Below, piece by piece: positions 43,131 to 44,130 of a DNA stretch of 44,130 bases; within the stretch, counting starts at the first letter, position 1, and every line of letters starts with the position of its first letter. Below the pieces are notes generated by a model, which did no database searches, was not told the DNA's origin, and was given only the letters and a program-made list of their open reading frames with translations. Origin of the DNA: Catenibacterium sp. co_0103 (GTDB lineage: Bacteria; Bacillota_I; Bacilli_A; Erysipelotrichales; Coprobacillaceae); contig NZ_RCYB01000012.1 in NCBI RefSeq assembly GCF_004168205.1, positions 1 through 44,130 on the forward strand, in the 5' to 3' direction. The position numbers were made by a program, and so were the translations under genes.

Positions 43131-43910
43131 ATGTATAAATTTGGCTTTGTAGGCATGGGTAATATGGCGAGTGCGATTGCGCAAGGTTTTGTAGAATCTG
43201 GATTTATTCCAGGTAAAGAAATATGTGCTTATGATTTAAATAAAGCTCAACTAGATAAAATGAGCTCTTTTGGGATTGTAGCTCTAAATGATGCACATGA
43301 GGTCGTAAAGGAAAGCGATTTTGTCTTTTTATGTGTTAAACCACAGGTGATTGAATCAGTAGTAGCTGATATCAAAGGAGATTTAAAAGGCAAAGCAGTT
43401 GTTTCTATTGTACTTGGCTATGACTTCGATAAATACAATACACTATTAGATGCATCTACAAGACATCTAACAGTTATGCCAAATACTCCAATGGCAGTAA
43501 GAGAAGGCATGTGTTTATTAGAACAGACTCATTCTTTGACTGATGAAGAATTTAGTGCTATTAAAGATGCTTTCTCATCAGTAGGAGAAATAGAAGTCGT
43601 ACCAAACCACTTAATGTGTGTAGGTGGCGCATTATCAGGGTGTGCACCTGCTTATATCTATATGGTGATTGAAGCGTTAGCTGATGGAGCTGTTATGCAG
43701 GGCATGCCAAGAAAAATGGCTTATAAGCTTGCAAGTCAGACAGTACTTGGATCAGGAAAGATGCAATTAAAAACAGATCTTCATCCAGGTATCTTAAAGG
43801 ATAATGTTACTTCACCAGGTGGTTCTACTATTAGAGGCGTAAAAGCTTTAGAAGATGCTGGTATGCGCAGTGCATTTATTAACGCAATTGAAAAATCAAT
43901 GAACAAATAA
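43131..43910 (+). CDS. proC: Pyrroline-5-carboxylate reductase
   Basis: A 259-residue enzyme making proline from pyrroline-5-carboxylate with NAD(P)H. FVGMGNMASAIAQG (residues ~5-18) is the Rossmann nucleotide loop, VKPQVIESV and PNTPMAVREGM follow, and the C-terminal LKDNVTSPGGSTIRGVKALE is the P5C reductase signature. GGGGG lies before the ATG. It sits alone between terminators after the division cluster. Confidence 0.96.
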   Translation: MYKFGFVGMGNMASAIAQGFVESGFIPGKEICAYDLNKAQLDKMSSFGIVALNDAHEVVKESDFVFLCVKPQVIESVVADIKGDLKGKAVVSIVLGYDFDKYNTLLDASTRHLTVMPNTPMAVREGMCLLEQTHSLTDEEFSAIKDAFSSVGEIEVVPNHLMCVGGALSGCAPAYIYMVIEALADGAVMQGMPRKMAYKLASQTVLGSGKMQLKTDLHPGILKDNVTSPGGSTIRGVKALEDAGMRSAFINAIEKSMNK

Positions 43911-43915
43911 AACAT

Positions 43916-43955
43916 AGCCTATAGGCGGTAAAATAGCGCTTATAGGCTGCTTTTT
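43916..43955 (+). terminator. Terminator after proC
   Basis: AGCCTATAG pairs with TTATAGGCT and GCG with CGC inside it, giving a 12-pair stem with one G-T pair, followed by five Ts. Confidence 0.82.
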
Positions 43956-43995
43956 AGATTTTTTCACAAAAAATGAATAAAAACCAAAAAAAGTC

Positions 43996-44024
43996 TTTAC
44001 AAAGGAAATGAATGATGGTAGTAT
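43996..44024 (+). promoter_or_regulatory. Promoter of a ribosomal RNA operon
   Basis: TTTACA (43996-44001) and TAGTAT (44019-44024) are 17 bp apart, in front of an rRNA leader. Only one promoter is visible. Confidence 0.7.
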
Positions 44025-44030
44025 AAGTGA

Positions 44031-44130
44031 GCACTCCGGTGAGGAGCGCAGACAGAACATTGAAAACTGAACAGATACACGTCAGATTTATTTGAAAACA
44101 TTTAATTGATGAGCTGAACATCAGCTCTTC
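44031..44130 (+). other. Ribosomal RNA operon leader (16S gene beyond the window)
   Basis: Downstream of the promoter comes CATTGAAAACTGAACA (44058-44073), very close to the boxA-containing leader of Bacillus rrn operons, preceded by a small CTCC/GGAG hairpin. The window ends in a hairpin with GAGCTGA and TCAGCTC arms (44111-44127). No mature 16S sequence is present, so the gene must begin just past the edge. Confidence 0.8.

Overview
The window looks like chromosomal DNA of a low-GC Gram-positive bacterium (Firmicutes). The A+T-rich coding sequence, AGGAGG-type ribosome binding sites, Bce-type two-component/ABC cassette and MraZ-headed division cluster all fit. Gene content and style suggest the Erysipelotrichia/Coprobacillaceae group of gut bacteria, but that placement is an inference from protein flavour and was not tested by any search. 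No phage, insertion sequence, CRISPR array or tRNA gene was seen.

Layout. 1-1890: tail of an M20 dipeptidase, cutC and a YitT-family membrane protein in one overlapping operon. 1939-3490 (minus): an AgcS-type amino acid:cation symporter behind a tandem glycine riboswitch, whose expression platform is a hairpin that buries the ribosome binding site. 3578-5501: a small SGNH hydrolase and a MATE exporter. 5489-7589: an AraC-type regulator divergent from a SWIM zinc-finger protein; the region between them carries four copies of a 13-bp motif spaced 52, 105 and 52 bp apart. 7632-9316: a YoaK-like membrane protein divergent from a LysR regulator. 9328-11853: prepilin peptidase, RarA and a NUDIX hydrolase. 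11861-15717 (minus): a solitary DUF3298 protein, then a ppk1-pfk operon. 15968-18854: a radical SAM/SPASM protein of unknown product and a second MATE exporter. 18906-23403: a complete BceRS-BceAB antimicrobial peptide sensing and detoxification module with a recognisable BceR operator. 23425-26550: L-asparaginase, a Crp/Fnr regulator divergent from a second YitT protein, and an HD-domain hydrolase. 26581-30645: SRAP DNA-protein crosslink protein, YbaK deacylase, an unusual PTS EIIB-like/ROK-like fusion, and a HAD phosphatase coupled to a small esterase.

30784-43910 is the housekeeping block: yceD-rpmF, two back-to-back terminators, then the division and cell wall (dcw) cluster mraZ-rsmH-ftsL-pbpB-mraY-murD-murG-murB-divIB-ftsA-ftsZ, followed by proC. 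The cluster lacks murE, murF, murC and ftsW. Promoters are visible before mraZ, mraY and ftsA, and the mraZ leader carries TGG repeats at a 10-bp period that look like the MraZ operator. The window ends in the promoter and leader of a ribosomal RNA operon; the 16S gene itself lies beyond the right edge.

The candidates most worth pursuing are the AraC/SWIM intergenic array, the EIIB-ROK fusion, the riboswitch expression platform, and the pairing of polyphosphate kinase with a phosphofructokinase that has an atypical active-site loop. None is proven to be a new system from sequence alone.
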